DNA from: TMP-24 sp046348855
GTDB taxonomy: Bacteria > Pseudomonadota > Alphaproteobacteria > Rhodobacterales > Rhodobacteraceae
Direction of reading: 5' to 3'
Assembly: GCA_046348855.1 (NCBI GenBank)
Contig: JAXMDK010000014.1
Span: forward strand, 1 to 64,000
Length of the DNA stretch: 64,000 bases
The position numbers and the translations under genes are program-made. Under the pieces are notes generated by a model. It was not told the DNA's origin. It worked only from the letters and a program-made list of their open reading frames with translations, and ran no database searches. Each line of letters starts with the position of its first letter. Within the stretch, counting starts at the first letter, position 1. Of the stretch, positions 8,177-15,722 are shown one piece after another.

Positions 8177-9781
8177 CTACATCCTGAACAGCCCGAACCG
8201 CGTCGGTTCGATGGGGGCGTTGAGCGCGGCCGAAAGCGACAGGGCCAGGACCTGCCGCGTCTTCCTCGGGTCGATGATCCCGTCATCCCAGAGCCGCGCC
8301 GAGGCATAGAGCGGGTGGGACTGTTCGTCGAACATCTCGATGGTCGGGCGTTTGAAGGCGGCCTCTTCCTCGGCCGACCATGTGCCGCCTGCGCGTTCGA
8401 TCCCCTCGCGCCGGACTGTGGCTAGGACGCCGGCCGCCTGTTCGCCGCCCATGACGCTGATGCGCGAATTGGGCCAGGTCCAGAGGAAGCGGGGACCGAA
8501 GGCGCGGCCGGCCATGCCGTAGTTGCCGGCCCCGAACGAGCCGCCCACCAGGCAGGTGATCTTCGGCACCGCGGTGGTGGCGACGGCGGTCACCATCTTG
8601 GCGCCGTGGCGGGCGATGCCTTCGTTTTCATATTTGCGGCCGACCATGAAGCCGGTGATGTTCTGCAGGAAGATCAAGGGGATCGACCGCTGACTGCAGA
8701 GTTCGATGAAATGCGCGCCCTTGATCGCAGCCTCGGAGAACAGGACGCCGTTGTTGGCGACGATGCCGACCGGGCAACCCTCGACATGGGCAAAGCCGGT
8801 CACCAGCGTGTCACCGTAGCGGGCCTTGAACTCGTCGAGCCTTGATCCGTCGACGATGCGGGCGATCACTTCGCGGATGTCGTAGGGTTGGCGCAGGTCA
8901 GTCGGCACGATCCCGAGGATTTCCTCGGGGTCGTGGGCCGGGGGTTCCGGGCTTTGCCACTGGACCGTCGCCGGTTTCGCGCGGTTGAGGTTGCCGACCG
9001 CCCGGCGGGCCAAAGCCAGCGCATGGGCGTCATCCTCGGCCAGATAGTCGGCGACGCCGGAAAGCCGGGTATGGACATCGCCGCCGCCCAGATCCTCGGC
9101 GCTGACCACCTCGCCGATGGCGGCTTTGACGAGCGGCGGGCCGGCCAGGAAGATCGTGCCCTGGCCCTTCACGATGATGGTGACGTCCGACATGGCTGGG
9201 ACGTAGGCCCCCCCGGCGGTGCAGGAGCCCATGACCACGGCGATCTGGGCGATGCCCTTGGCGCTCATCTGCGCCTGGTTATAGAAGATGCGGCCGAAAT
9301 GGTCGCGATCGGGAAAGACCTCGTCCTGGTTGGGCAGGTTGGCGCCGCCGGAATCGACCAGATAGACGCAGGGCAGGCGGTTCTGCTCGGCGATTTCCTG
9401 GGCGCGCAGGTGTTTCTTCACCGTCATCGGATAATAGGTGCCACCCTTCACGGTCGCGTCGTTGGCGACGACCATCACCTCCTGCCCCTCGACCCGGCCG
9501 ATGCCGCAGATCAGCCCCGCGCCCGGCGCGTCGCCGCCATACATGCCATGCGCGGCGGTGGCGGCCACTTCGAGGAAGGGCGAGCCGGGGTCCAGCAGGT
9601 TCGCCACCCGGTCGCGCGGGGCCATCTTGCCGCGCGCCATGTGACGGGCGAGGGCCTTTTCGCCGCCGCCTTGGGCCGCCAGTTGGGCGGCCGTGCGGGC
9701 GGTTTCGAGAAGCGCGAGATGGGCGGCGCGGTTGGCGCGGAAGGCGTCGGAGGTGGGGAGGGCAGAGGAAGTCAGGCGCAT
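8177..9781 (-). CDS. mccB: methylcrotonyl-CoA carboxylase carboxyltransferase beta subunit
   Basis: 534 residues, two crotonase-like carboxyltransferase halves. Visible segments are GGEKALARHMARGKMAPRDR near the N-terminus, YLVDSGGANLPNQDEVFPD, the oxyanion loop GSCTAGGAYVPAMSD, and GGSFGAGNYGMAGRAF in the second half. The pattern matches methylcrotonyl-CoA carboxylase rather than propionyl-CoA carboxylase beta subunits. An AGAGGG ribosome site lies 5' of the ATG at 9781. A HicAB module separates it from ivd, so it needs its own promoter in the 9782-9913 gap or readthrough from ivd. Confidence 0.93.
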   Translation of the reverse strand: MRLTSSALPTSDAFRANRAAHLALLETARTAAQLAAQGGGEKALARHMARGKMAPRDRVANLLDPGSPFLEVAATAAHGMYGGDAPGAGLICGIGRVEGQEVMVVANDATVKGGTYYPMTVKKHLRAQEIAEQNRLPCVYLVDSGGANLPNQDEVFPDRDHFGRIFYNQAQMSAKGIAQIAVVMGSCTAGGAYVPAMSDVTIIVKGQGTIFLAGPPLVKAAIGEVVSAEDLGGGDVHTRLSGVADYLAEDDAHALALARRAVGNLNRAKPATVQWQSPEPPAHDPEEILGIVPTDLRQPYDIREVIARIVDGSRLDEFKARYGDTLVTGFAHVEGCPVGIVANNGVLFSEAAIKGAHFIELCSQRSIPLIFLQNITGFMVGRKYENEGIARHGAKMVTAVATTAVPKITCLVGGSFGAGNYGMAGRAFGPRFLWTWPNSRISVMGGEQAAGVLATVRREGIERAGGTWSAEEEAAFKRPTIEMFDEQSHPLYASARLWDDGIIDPRKTRQVLALSLSAALNAPIEPTRFGLFRM

Positions 9782-9793
9782 GTGACAACCCTC

Positions 9794-9822
9794 TTGACAG
9801 TATCGTTTTCTGATACTATTTC
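9794..9822 (+). promoter_or_regulatory. candidate hicAB promoter with operator dyad
   Basis: TTGACA (9794-9799) is a perfect -35 box. A 17-base spacer leads to TATTTC (9817-9822), a weak -10. A perfect dyad AGTATC-N7-GATACT (9799-9804 and 9812-9817) fills the spacer, a good place for HicB autorepression. The segment also lies just upstream of the divergent mccB start. Confidence 0.5.
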
Positions 9823-9828
9823 AATCGC

Positions 9829-9885
9829 GAGCGTAATCGTGGAAGCCTCAGCCACATGAGCGTATTCGTGGAAGCCTCGGCCACA
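9829..9885 (+). repeat. tandem 28-base direct repeats in the hicAB leader
   Basis: Positions 9829-9856 and 9858-9885 are near-identical (two mismatches, repeat pitch 29). Each carries TCGTGGAAGCCTC and GTGG/CCAC ends able to pair. TTCGTGGAA of the second copy (9865-9873) is perfectly complementary to TTCCACGAA at 9922-9930, inside the start of hicA, so the leader could fold over the hicA ribosome site. Confidence 0.7.
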
Positions 9886-9913
9886 CCCACCATATTCTCT
9901 GTGAGGTTTGGCC

Positions 9914-10174
9914 ATGGCCATTTCCACGAAACACGCACGCACACTTGCGGATATCTTCACTAACCCGGTTCGTGCCGATATCCGCTGGATCGACGTTGAA
10001 AATCTTTTCCGCGCACTCGGCGCGGAGATCACGCAAGGATCCGGCTCGCGGGTCCGCATATCGTTGAACGGCCGGCGGATGATTTTCCATGAACCCCATC
10101 CGCAGCCGACCATCGTCAAGGATGCGGTGCGCTCAGTCCGCCGCTTTCTTCTGGAAGCAGGTGTAAGCCCATGA
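9914..10174 (+). CDS. hicA: HicA-family toxin (variant without GSH motif)
   Basis: 86 residues, small double-stranded-RNA-binding-like fold expected of HicA mRNA interferases. ATG at 9914 with GAGG at 9903-9906; a TTG two codons earlier is also possible. The helix-strand order and the FHEPHP segment followed by VRSVRRFLLEAGV fit the family. The usual catalytic histidine in the GSH motif is replaced: here the segment reads GSGSRVRI. The second HicA of this window keeps SRGSHHKF. The stop overlaps the hicB start as ATGA. Encoded opposite to the flanking leucine degradation genes. Confidence 0.8.
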   Translation: MAISTKHARTLADIFTNPVRADIRWIDVENLFRALGAEITQGSGSRVRISLNGRRMIFHEPHPQPTIVKDAVRSVRRFLLEAGVSP

Positions 10175-10524
10175 AACCATACAAAGGCTATAGCGCCACG
10201 GTTTCCTTCGATGAGGAGGCTCTTCTGTTTCACGGCGAGGTTCTGGGCATCCGCGATGTCATCACCTTTCAGGCGCGGACGGCCGAGGAACTGCCCAAGG
10301 CCTTCCATGAAAGCGTCGATGACTATCTGGAATGGTGCGTGCACGACGGTATGGACCCGGAAAAGCCTTTCTCGGGCAGCCTGTCCTTGCGCGCGACCCC
10401 CGAACTGCACCGGCGCATGGCCGATGCAGCGGCGCGCAATGCCAAGTCGCTCAATCAATGGATGGTTGACGCGCTTGCGGAACGCGCAAACGAAGACCTG
10501 ACAGACGTCCTGCGTGTCGGCTAA
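10171..10524 (+). CDS. hicB: HicB-family antitoxin
   Basis: 117 residues. The N-terminal part (about 1-65) is the degenerate RNase-H-like HicB fold that caps the toxin (MKPYKGYSATVSFDEE, then ESVDDYLEWC). The C-terminal part is a ribbon-helix-helix domain, GSLSLRATPELHRRM then SLNQWMVDALAERA, expected to bind the operator upstream. The gene ends 2 bases before the stop of the convergent ivd gene. Confidence 0.9.
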   Translation: MKPYKGYSATVSFDEEALLFHGEVLGIRDVITFQARTAEELPKAFHESVDDYLEWCVHDGMDPEKPFSGSLSLRATPELHRRMADAAARNAKSLNQWMVDALAERANEDLTDVLRVG

Positions 10525-10526
10525 CC

Positions 10527-11690
10527 TCACGCCCCCGCCCCCATCAATTCCCGCCCGATCAGCATCCGCCTTATCTCGCTGGTGCCCGCGCCGATCTCCA
10601 TGAGTTTCGCATCACGGAACAGGCGGCTGACCGCCGAGTCGTTCAGGAACCCCGCGCCGCCCAGCGCCTGCACCGCCTGGTGGGCCTGCACCATCGCCTG
10701 TTCGGAACAGTAAAGCACGCAGGCCGCCGCGTCCTGGCGGGTCACCGCGCCCCGGTCGCAGGCGCCGGCCACCGCGTAAAGATAGGCGCGCGCGGTGACG
10801 AGCGCCGTGTACATGTCGGCGATCTTTCCCTGCATCAGCTGGAAATTCCCGATCGGCTGGCCGAACTGCTTCCGTTCACGGACATAGGGCATCACCTCAT
10901 CGAGGCAGGCGGCCATGATCCCGGTGCCGACGCCCGACAGGACCACCCGTTCGAAGTCGAGCCCCGACATCAGGACGCGGACGCCCCGCCCTTCCTCGCC
11001 CAGCACGTTTTCAAACGGAACCTCGCAATTGTCGAAGATCAGCTCGCCCGTGTTCGACCCGCGCATCCCCATCTTGTCGAAATGCGGGCCCTGGGTGAAT
11101 CCCTTCCAGCCCTTTTCGATCAGGAAGGCGGTGATCCCCTTCGATCCGGCCTCGGGGTCGGTCTTGGCATAGACGACCAGCGTGTCGGCGTCGGGGCCGT
11201 TGGTGATCCAGTACTTGGTGCCGTTCAGCAGGTAGTAGCCGTTGCGCCGCTCGGCGCGCAGCTTCATGCCGACCACGTCGGAACCCGCCCCAGCCTCGGA
11301 CATCGCCAAGGCGCCCACATGTTCGCCCGAGACGAGGCGTGGCAGATACTTGCGCTTCTGCGCCTCGGACCCGTTCAGCTTGATCTGGTTGACGCAGAGA
11401 TTGGAATGCGCCCCGTAGGAGAGCGAGACCGAGGCCGAGGCGCGGGCGATTTCCTCGACCGCCACCGCATGGGCCAGATAGCCCATCCCCGCCCCGCCGT
11501 ATTCCTCGGGCACGGTGATCCCCAGAAGACCAAGCTCGCCCAGTTCGCGCCACAGCGCGGCGGGGAACTGGTTGCTGCGGTCGACTTCCGCCGCCAGCGG
11601 CCTGACCCGTTCCTGCGCCCAGCGATGGACCATGTCGCGCAGGCCCGCGATATCCTCGCCCAGGTCGAACGTCATGGCCGCGGTGAACAT
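10527..11690 (-). CDS. ivd: isovaleryl-CoA dehydrogenase
   Basis: 387 residues, acyl-CoA dehydrogenase flavoprotein. It oxidises isovaleryl-CoA to 3-methylcrotonyl-CoA, feeding the carboxylase encoded downstream. The catalytic glutamate of the isovaleryl branch is in GLDFERVVLSG (E247), unlike other acyl-CoA dehydrogenases, which place it near the C-terminus. FAD/substrate segments MSEAGAGSDVVGM and QALGGAGFLNDSAVSRL are present. ATG at 11690 has GGAGG upstream. First gene of the leu/liu cluster. Confidence 0.95.
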   Translation of the reverse strand: MFTAAMTFDLGEDIAGLRDMVHRWAQERVRPLAAEVDRSNQFPAALWRELGELGLLGITVPEEYGGAGMGYLAHAVAVEEIARASASVSLSYGAHSNLCVNQIKLNGSEAQKRKYLPRLVSGEHVGALAMSEAGAGSDVVGMKLRAERRNGYYLLNGTKYWITNGPDADTLVVYAKTDPEAGSKGITAFLIEKGWKGFTQGPHFDKMGMRGSNTGELIFDNCEVPFENVLGEEGRGVRVLMSGLDFERVVLSGVGTGIMAACLDEVMPYVRERKQFGQPIGNFQLMQGKIADMYTALVTARAYLYAVAGACDRGAVTRQDAAACVLYCSEQAMVQAHQAVQALGGAGFLNDSAVSRLFRDAKLMEIGAGTSEIRRMLIGRELMGAGA

Positions 11691-11704
11691 GGGCGCCTCC
11701 GAAA

Positions 11705-11718
11705 TGAACAGTTGTTCA
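11705..11718. promoter_or_regulatory. palindromic operator candidate upstream of ivd
   Basis: TGAACA-GT-TGTTCA is a perfect 6+2+6 palindrome directly upstream of the ivd ribosome site. A -35-like TTGACC (minus strand, 11745-11750) lies above it. The form is typical of TetR-type repressor sites, and a TetR-like or other regulator of leucine catabolism is a reasonable guess. No regulator gene lies beside it. It could also affect the divergent creA. Confidence 0.5.
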
Positions 11719-11822
11719 GTTATTGTCCGAATCGCCGGCCCGGGTCAACAGGCAGTTCCGCGATGGTGCCTCTTGAAAGGGCTGGCGTGAATGCCGACAT
11801 GGCCCCCGACGTGGAGGTGCTG

Positions 11823-12272
11823 ATGTTTGGTAAATCTGTGGTTCTGGCCGGGGCGCTGATCGCCGGCGCCGCCCATGCCGACGTGGTCGGCAAGGTCGGC
11901 GTCGACTGGGTGGGCAACGATATCGTGGTCGAGGCGGTGCCCGACCCCAAGGTCGAGGGCGTGACCTGCCATGTCGCCTATTTCGACCGCTCGCTCTATG
12001 ACCGGCTGAGCAACGGCAACTGGTTCGAGGATCCGTCCTATTCGGCGATCGACTGCCGCCAGACCGGGCCGATCAAGCTGGGCGACATCGCCCGCGGCAA
12101 GGGCGGCGAGGATATTTTCAGCGAAAAGACCTCGCTGGTCTTCAAGAGCCTGCGCATCACCCGGATCTACGACGAAAAGAACCAGGTGCTGATCTACCTG
12201 GCTCATGCGGCCGAACTGACGCAAGGGTCGGGGAAGATGTCGATCTCGACCGTAGCGATCGGCGGGCGCTGA
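11823..12272 (+). CDS. creA: CreA family protein
   Basis: 149 residues with an N-terminal signal peptide (VLAGALIAGAAHA), so periplasmic. CreA hallmarks are visible: GNDIVVEAVPDPKVEGVTCH, then DPSYSAIDCRQTGPI and EKTSLVFKSLRITRIYDEKN. The ATG at 11823 follows GGAGG (11813-11817) with 5-base spacing. The biochemical function of CreA is not established. Divergent from ivd and convergent with the DegT gene. Confidence 0.9.
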   Translation: MFGKSVVLAGALIAGAAHADVVGKVGVDWVGNDIVVEAVPDPKVEGVTCHVAYFDRSLYDRLSNGNWFEDPSYSAIDCRQTGPIKLGDIARGKGGEDIFSEKTSLVFKSLRITRIYDEKNQVLIYLAHAAELTQGSGKMSISTVAIGGR

Positions 12273-12393
12273 AGTGAGGGGGACAGCAGGTTTGCGGACG
12301 AAATGGTCTTTCGCTGCGCTTTGCACAACCGTTCGGTTCAAAAACCATACGGATAGCGGACAACTGCACGGTCTCACGCCTACTTACTCGTGC

Positions 12394-12451
12394 GGGCTTC
12401 AAGCCCGGTGCTCAAGCTCATGAGCGATGGGGTGACAGGCTCTTGAAGCCC
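12394..12451. terminator. inverted repeat between convergent creA and DegT genes
   Basis: GGGCTTCAAG (12394-12403) pairs perfectly with CTTGAAGCCC (12442-12451). The loop contains a further palindrome, GCTCATGAGC. No strong T-run, so a bidirectional terminator is plausible but not certain. The remaining 12273-12393 shows no gene. Confidence 0.4.
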
Positions 12452-12454
12452 CCC

Positions 12455-13684
12455 TCAGTCCGCCCCGGGCAGCTTCGCCACACTTTCTGCCCCGCCCTGC
12501 CCGACCGCAAGAACCTCGGCCCGGATGATCCGCGCGATCAGGTCGGCATCCTCGGGGGTGAAGGTCAGGGGCAGGCGCATGTCGATCAGGCCGGCGAGGA
12601 TCGCGTCGGTCCTCGGCAATGACTGCGCCGGGGCATAGCGCCAGCTGTCGTGGCGCGAGGTGAAGGCCACCGGCTCGGCGGCGCCGAACCATTTCAGCTC
12701 GACCCCGCGCGCCTGACAACGCACCACCAGCGTGGTGATCGCCGCCGGCTCCCAGCCGGGCAGCAGGAACTGGAAGGACGATCCGACGATGCTTTCCGCC
12801 TCGGGCCGCCGGACCAGCCGCAAGCGCGGCGTATCGGCCAGCCCGGCCTCCACCCGCCGGTAAAGCGCGTTCCAGCGGGCGATCTGCGCCGGCAGGTCGG
12901 CCAGTTGCGGGCGCAGGATCGCGGCCCGCAGGTTGTCCATCCGCCCCGACACATTGGGCGTCACCCAGCGCACGGCCTCGAACGCCTCGGGCGGCGGCGC
13001 GGCCCGGTGGCGGGTGTAAAGCATGTAGCTGCCTGACGACAGGATCGCCCGCGCCATCAACTGCGCGTCGTCCGACACCAGCAGGCCGCCTTCGCCGGAA
13101 TTCAGGTGCTTGTAGGTCTGGGTCGAATAGCAGCCGATCGCCCCGTGCCGCCCCGAGGGCACACCGCGCCAGCCGCCGCCCATCGTATGGGCACAATCCT
13201 CGATCACCGGCAGGCCGGCAGCATTGCAGATCGCCATCAACCGGTCCATGTCGCAGATATGCCCGCGCATGTGGCTCAGCATCAGCGCCTTGGCCCCCTG
13301 CCCCGCCTTGGCGGCCAGGTCGTCAAGGTCGATGGCCAGATCCTCGCCGACCTCGACAAAGACCGGCTCGGCCCCGACCGAGGCGATGGCCCCCGGCACC
13401 GGCGCAAGGGTGAAGCCGTTGGTCAGCACCCGGTCGCCCGGCCCGATACCCAGCGCGCGCAGTGCACAGGCCAGCGCATAGCCGCCCGAGGCTACCGCCA
13501 GGCAATAGCGAGCGCCGGTGAAGGCGGCGAATTCGACTTCCAGCGCCGCCACTTCGCCAACCTCGTCGGCCAACGTGTTGTAGCGGTGCAGCCGCCCGTG
13601 GCCGAGCACCCTCAGCGCCGCGGCGATGCCGGCCTCGGGGATCGGCTCCTGCTGGGTGAAGGGCTTGTCGAACCGCTCGCTCAT
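12455..13684 (-). CDS. DegT/DnrJ/EryC1/StrS family aminotransferase
   Basis: 409 residues, PLP enzyme. The internal aldimine lysine is K192 in STQTYKHLNSGEGG and the PLP-ring aspartate is D163 in IEDCAH. Such enzymes usually aminate keto-sugars for surface glycans or antibiotics, but no sugar nucleotide genes lie nearby. It is coupled to an MFS efflux gene (ATGA overlap) and downstream of a phosphatase. The protein keeps both domains. Substrate unknown. Confidence 0.88.
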   Translation of the reverse strand: MSERFDKPFTQQEPIPEAGIAAALRVLGHGRLHRYNTLADEVGEVAALEVEFAAFTGARYCLAVASGGYALACALRALGIGPGDRVLTNGFTLAPVPGAIASVGAEPVFVEVGEDLAIDLDDLAAKAGQGAKALMLSHMRGHICDMDRLMAICNAAGLPVIEDCAHTMGGGWRGVPSGRHGAIGCYSTQTYKHLNSGEGGLLVSDDAQLMARAILSSGSYMLYTRHRAAPPPEAFEAVRWVTPNVSGRMDNLRAAILRPQLADLPAQIARWNALYRRVEAGLADTPRLRLVRRPEAESIVGSSFQFLLPGWEPAAITTLVVRCQARGVELKWFGAAEPVAFTSRHDSWRYAPAQSLPRTDAILAGLIDMRLPLTFTPEDADLIARIIRAEVLAVGQGGAESVAKLPGAD

Positions 13685-14913
13685 GTCTTGCCCCCGTCAT
13701 GGCCGACCACCCACAGGAACAGGCCCAGCGTCAACGCCAGCCCGCCGCCGGCGATGAAGAAGGCCGGGCTGGGCGATGCCATCGGCCCGTCCAGGAAATA
13801 GCCGAACACCTGCGCAAAGAAGATCGTTCCCGCCAGCATGGCAAGGTTGGTGATCGCGGAAAGCCCGCCCTGCAGTTCGCCCTGGGCATTCTCCGGCACC
13901 CGTTGCGACATCAGTGCGGTCAGCATCGGATGAACGAACCCTTCCGGCCCGTGGACCAGCAGCAGCAGCAGCACCATCGGCAGGCCGTTGACGAACCCAT
14001 AGCCCGTGGCCGCGATCACCGCGGCGACCAGCCCGATCAGCACGGTGCGGAACTCGCCGAACACCCGGACGACCAGCCCCGACAGCCCGCCCTGGAACAC
14101 CGCCATGACGATGCCGAAGGCAGCCAGCGTCGCCCCGATCATCGCCTCGGACCAGCCGAACCGGGCCTTGGACCAGAAGGACCAGATCGCCGGATAGACC
14201 GAGGTGCAGAAGAAGAAGACCGCCATCACCGCGCACATCGGCAGGACGCCGGAATAGGTGCGGAACACCCGCAGCGCCCCGAAGGGGTTGGCGCGCGCCC
14301 AGTCGAAGGGGCGGCGGCGGTCGGCGGCCAGGGTCTCGGGCAGGACGAAGAAGCCGAAAGCGAAATTCACCAGCGATATGGCCGCCGCCGCATAGAAGGG
14401 CACGCGCGGCCCATATTCGCCCAGCACCCCTCCGATGGCTGGGCCGATCACGAAACCCAGCCCGAAGGCCGCGCCCATCTGTCCGAAGGCGCGGCCGCGA
14501 TCCTCGGGCGGGGTGACATCGGCGATGAAGGCGTTGGCGATGATCCAGCTGGCCCCGCACAGGCCCGACAGGATGCGCCCGACAAAAAGCCACCCCACCG
14601 TCGGCGCCAGCGCCTGGATCAGGAAGTCGATCCCCAGTCCGAAGACCGACAAGAGCAGAAGCGGCCGCCGCCCGAACCTGTCGGACAGGTTGCCCATCAG
14701 CGGGCCGGACAGGAACTGGGTCAGCGAATAGGCCGCCGCCATCCAGCCGCCGATCCGCGCCGCCGCCGCCAGGTCGACATGGCCCACGTCGCCGATCAGC
14801 TCGGGCATGACCGGAAAGATGATGCCGAATCCGACCATGTCGAGGAACACCGTGACCAGCACGAAGAACCGCGCCCGGTTCGACACCTGCTTTTCCACGC
14901 CGGCAAAAGTCAT
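13681..14913 (-). CDS. MFS transporter, TCR/Tet family
   Basis: 410 residues, 12 predicted membrane helices. The family motif A loop GNLSDRFGRRPLLLLS between helices 2 and 3 and the N-terminal ARFFVLVTVFLDMVGFGIIF are like Tet-type drug/proton antiporters. Substrate unknown; sequence class alone does not prove tetracycline efflux. It overlaps the aminotransferase start by 4 bases and follows gph by 24 bases, so the three are probably one transcript. Confidence 0.88.
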   Translation of the reverse strand: MTFAGVEKQVSNRARFFVLVTVFLDMVGFGIIFPVMPELIGDVGHVDLAAAARIGGWMAAAYSLTQFLSGPLMGNLSDRFGRRPLLLLSVFGLGIDFLIQALAPTVGWLFVGRILSGLCGASWIIANAFIADVTPPEDRGRAFGQMGAAFGLGFVIGPAIGGVLGEYGPRVPFYAAAAISLVNFAFGFFVLPETLAADRRRPFDWARANPFGALRVFRTYSGVLPMCAVMAVFFFCTSVYPAIWSFWSKARFGWSEAMIGATLAAFGIVMAVFQGGLSGLVVRVFGEFRTVLIGLVAAVIAATGYGFVNGLPMVLLLLLVHGPEGFVHPMLTALMSQRVPENAQGELQGGLSAITNLAMLAGTIFFAQVFGYFLDGPMASPSPAFFIAGGGLALTLGLFLWVVGHDGGKT

Positions 14914-14937
14914 CGCCCACCTCCGGCCTGCCTTGTT

Positions 14938-15600
14938 TCAGGGCAGGAGCCGCTTGGCAAGCGCGGGCAGTTCGTCGAAATGGCCGATCAGGGCCTCGGG
15001 GGCGAACCGCGCGACGCCGGCACCTTCGGGGCCGAACGTGACCAGTGCCACCGGCACCCCCGCCGCCGCCCCGGTCTTTCGGTCGGTCTCGGTATCGCCG
15101 ATCAGGACCGAGCGGCCGCTGGTGCCGCCGGCGCGCGCCACCGACAGGTGATAGGGCGCGGGGTCGGGCTTGCGGACCGGCAGCGTGTCGGCGCCGACCA
15201 GCGAGCCAAACAGCTCGCGCACCCCCAGCCGTCTCAGCAGCAGGTCGGCCAGCCCCTCGGGCTTGTTGGTGCAGATGCCGGTGGCGAACCCGCCCGCCCG
15301 CAGCGCCTCGACCGCCGCAACGGCACCGGGATAAAGGCGCGTCTCGCGGTCGATCGCGGCCTCGTAGGCGGCAAGCAGAACCGGATAGAGCCGGTCGACC
15401 TCGGCCTCGTCCGTCCGCCCCAGCCGCGTCATCCCCAGCCGCAACATGGCCCGCCCGCCATGAAAGGCGGTCAGCGCGTCGCCGCCGGGGTCCAAGAGGT
15501 CGCCCGCGCCAAGGCCGCGGAAACAGTGGTTCGCCGCCGCGATCAGGTCGGCCGAGGTGTCGGCCAGGGTTCCGTCCAGATCGAAGATCACCGTGCGCAC
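14938..15600 (-). CDS. gph: phosphoglycolate phosphatase (HAD superfamily)
   Basis: 220 residues starting with GTG at 15600. Motif I is IFDLDGTLADTSADL with nucleophile Asp and general acid Asp, motif II threonine is in GICTNKPEGLADLL, motif III lysine in VRKPDPAPYH, and motif IV is IGDTETDRKTG. Alphaproteobacterial Gph salvages 2-phosphoglycolate from DNA repair or photorespiration. Related HAD phosphatases overlap in specificity. Confidence 0.85.
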   Translation of the reverse strand: MRTVIFDLDGTLADTSADLIAAANHCFRGLGAGDLLDPGGDALTAFHGGRAMLRLGMTRLGRTDEAEVDRLYPVLLAAYEAAIDRETRLYPGAVAAVEALRAGGFATGICTNKPEGLADLLLRRLGVRELFGSLVGADTLPVRKPDPAPYHLSVARAGGTSGRSVLIGDTETDRKTGAAAGVPVALVTFGPEGAGVARFAPEALIGHFDELPALAKRLLP

Positions 15601-15722
15601 AATCGCCCGCCCCTTGTATCATTGGCCCGCTGTAACCTGCCGAAAAGCTTCGTGAAGCACGCCGGGCTTGCGCGCCACCGGCCCATCGGTAAAACGGGCG
15701 CGTCTCCAAGGAAAGGCAATAC

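Noticed and set aside
9772..10530. Long minus-strand open frame of about 250 codons covering hicAB
   Set aside because: Antisense shadow of two well-supported overlapping genes; no recognisable protein and no ribosome site.
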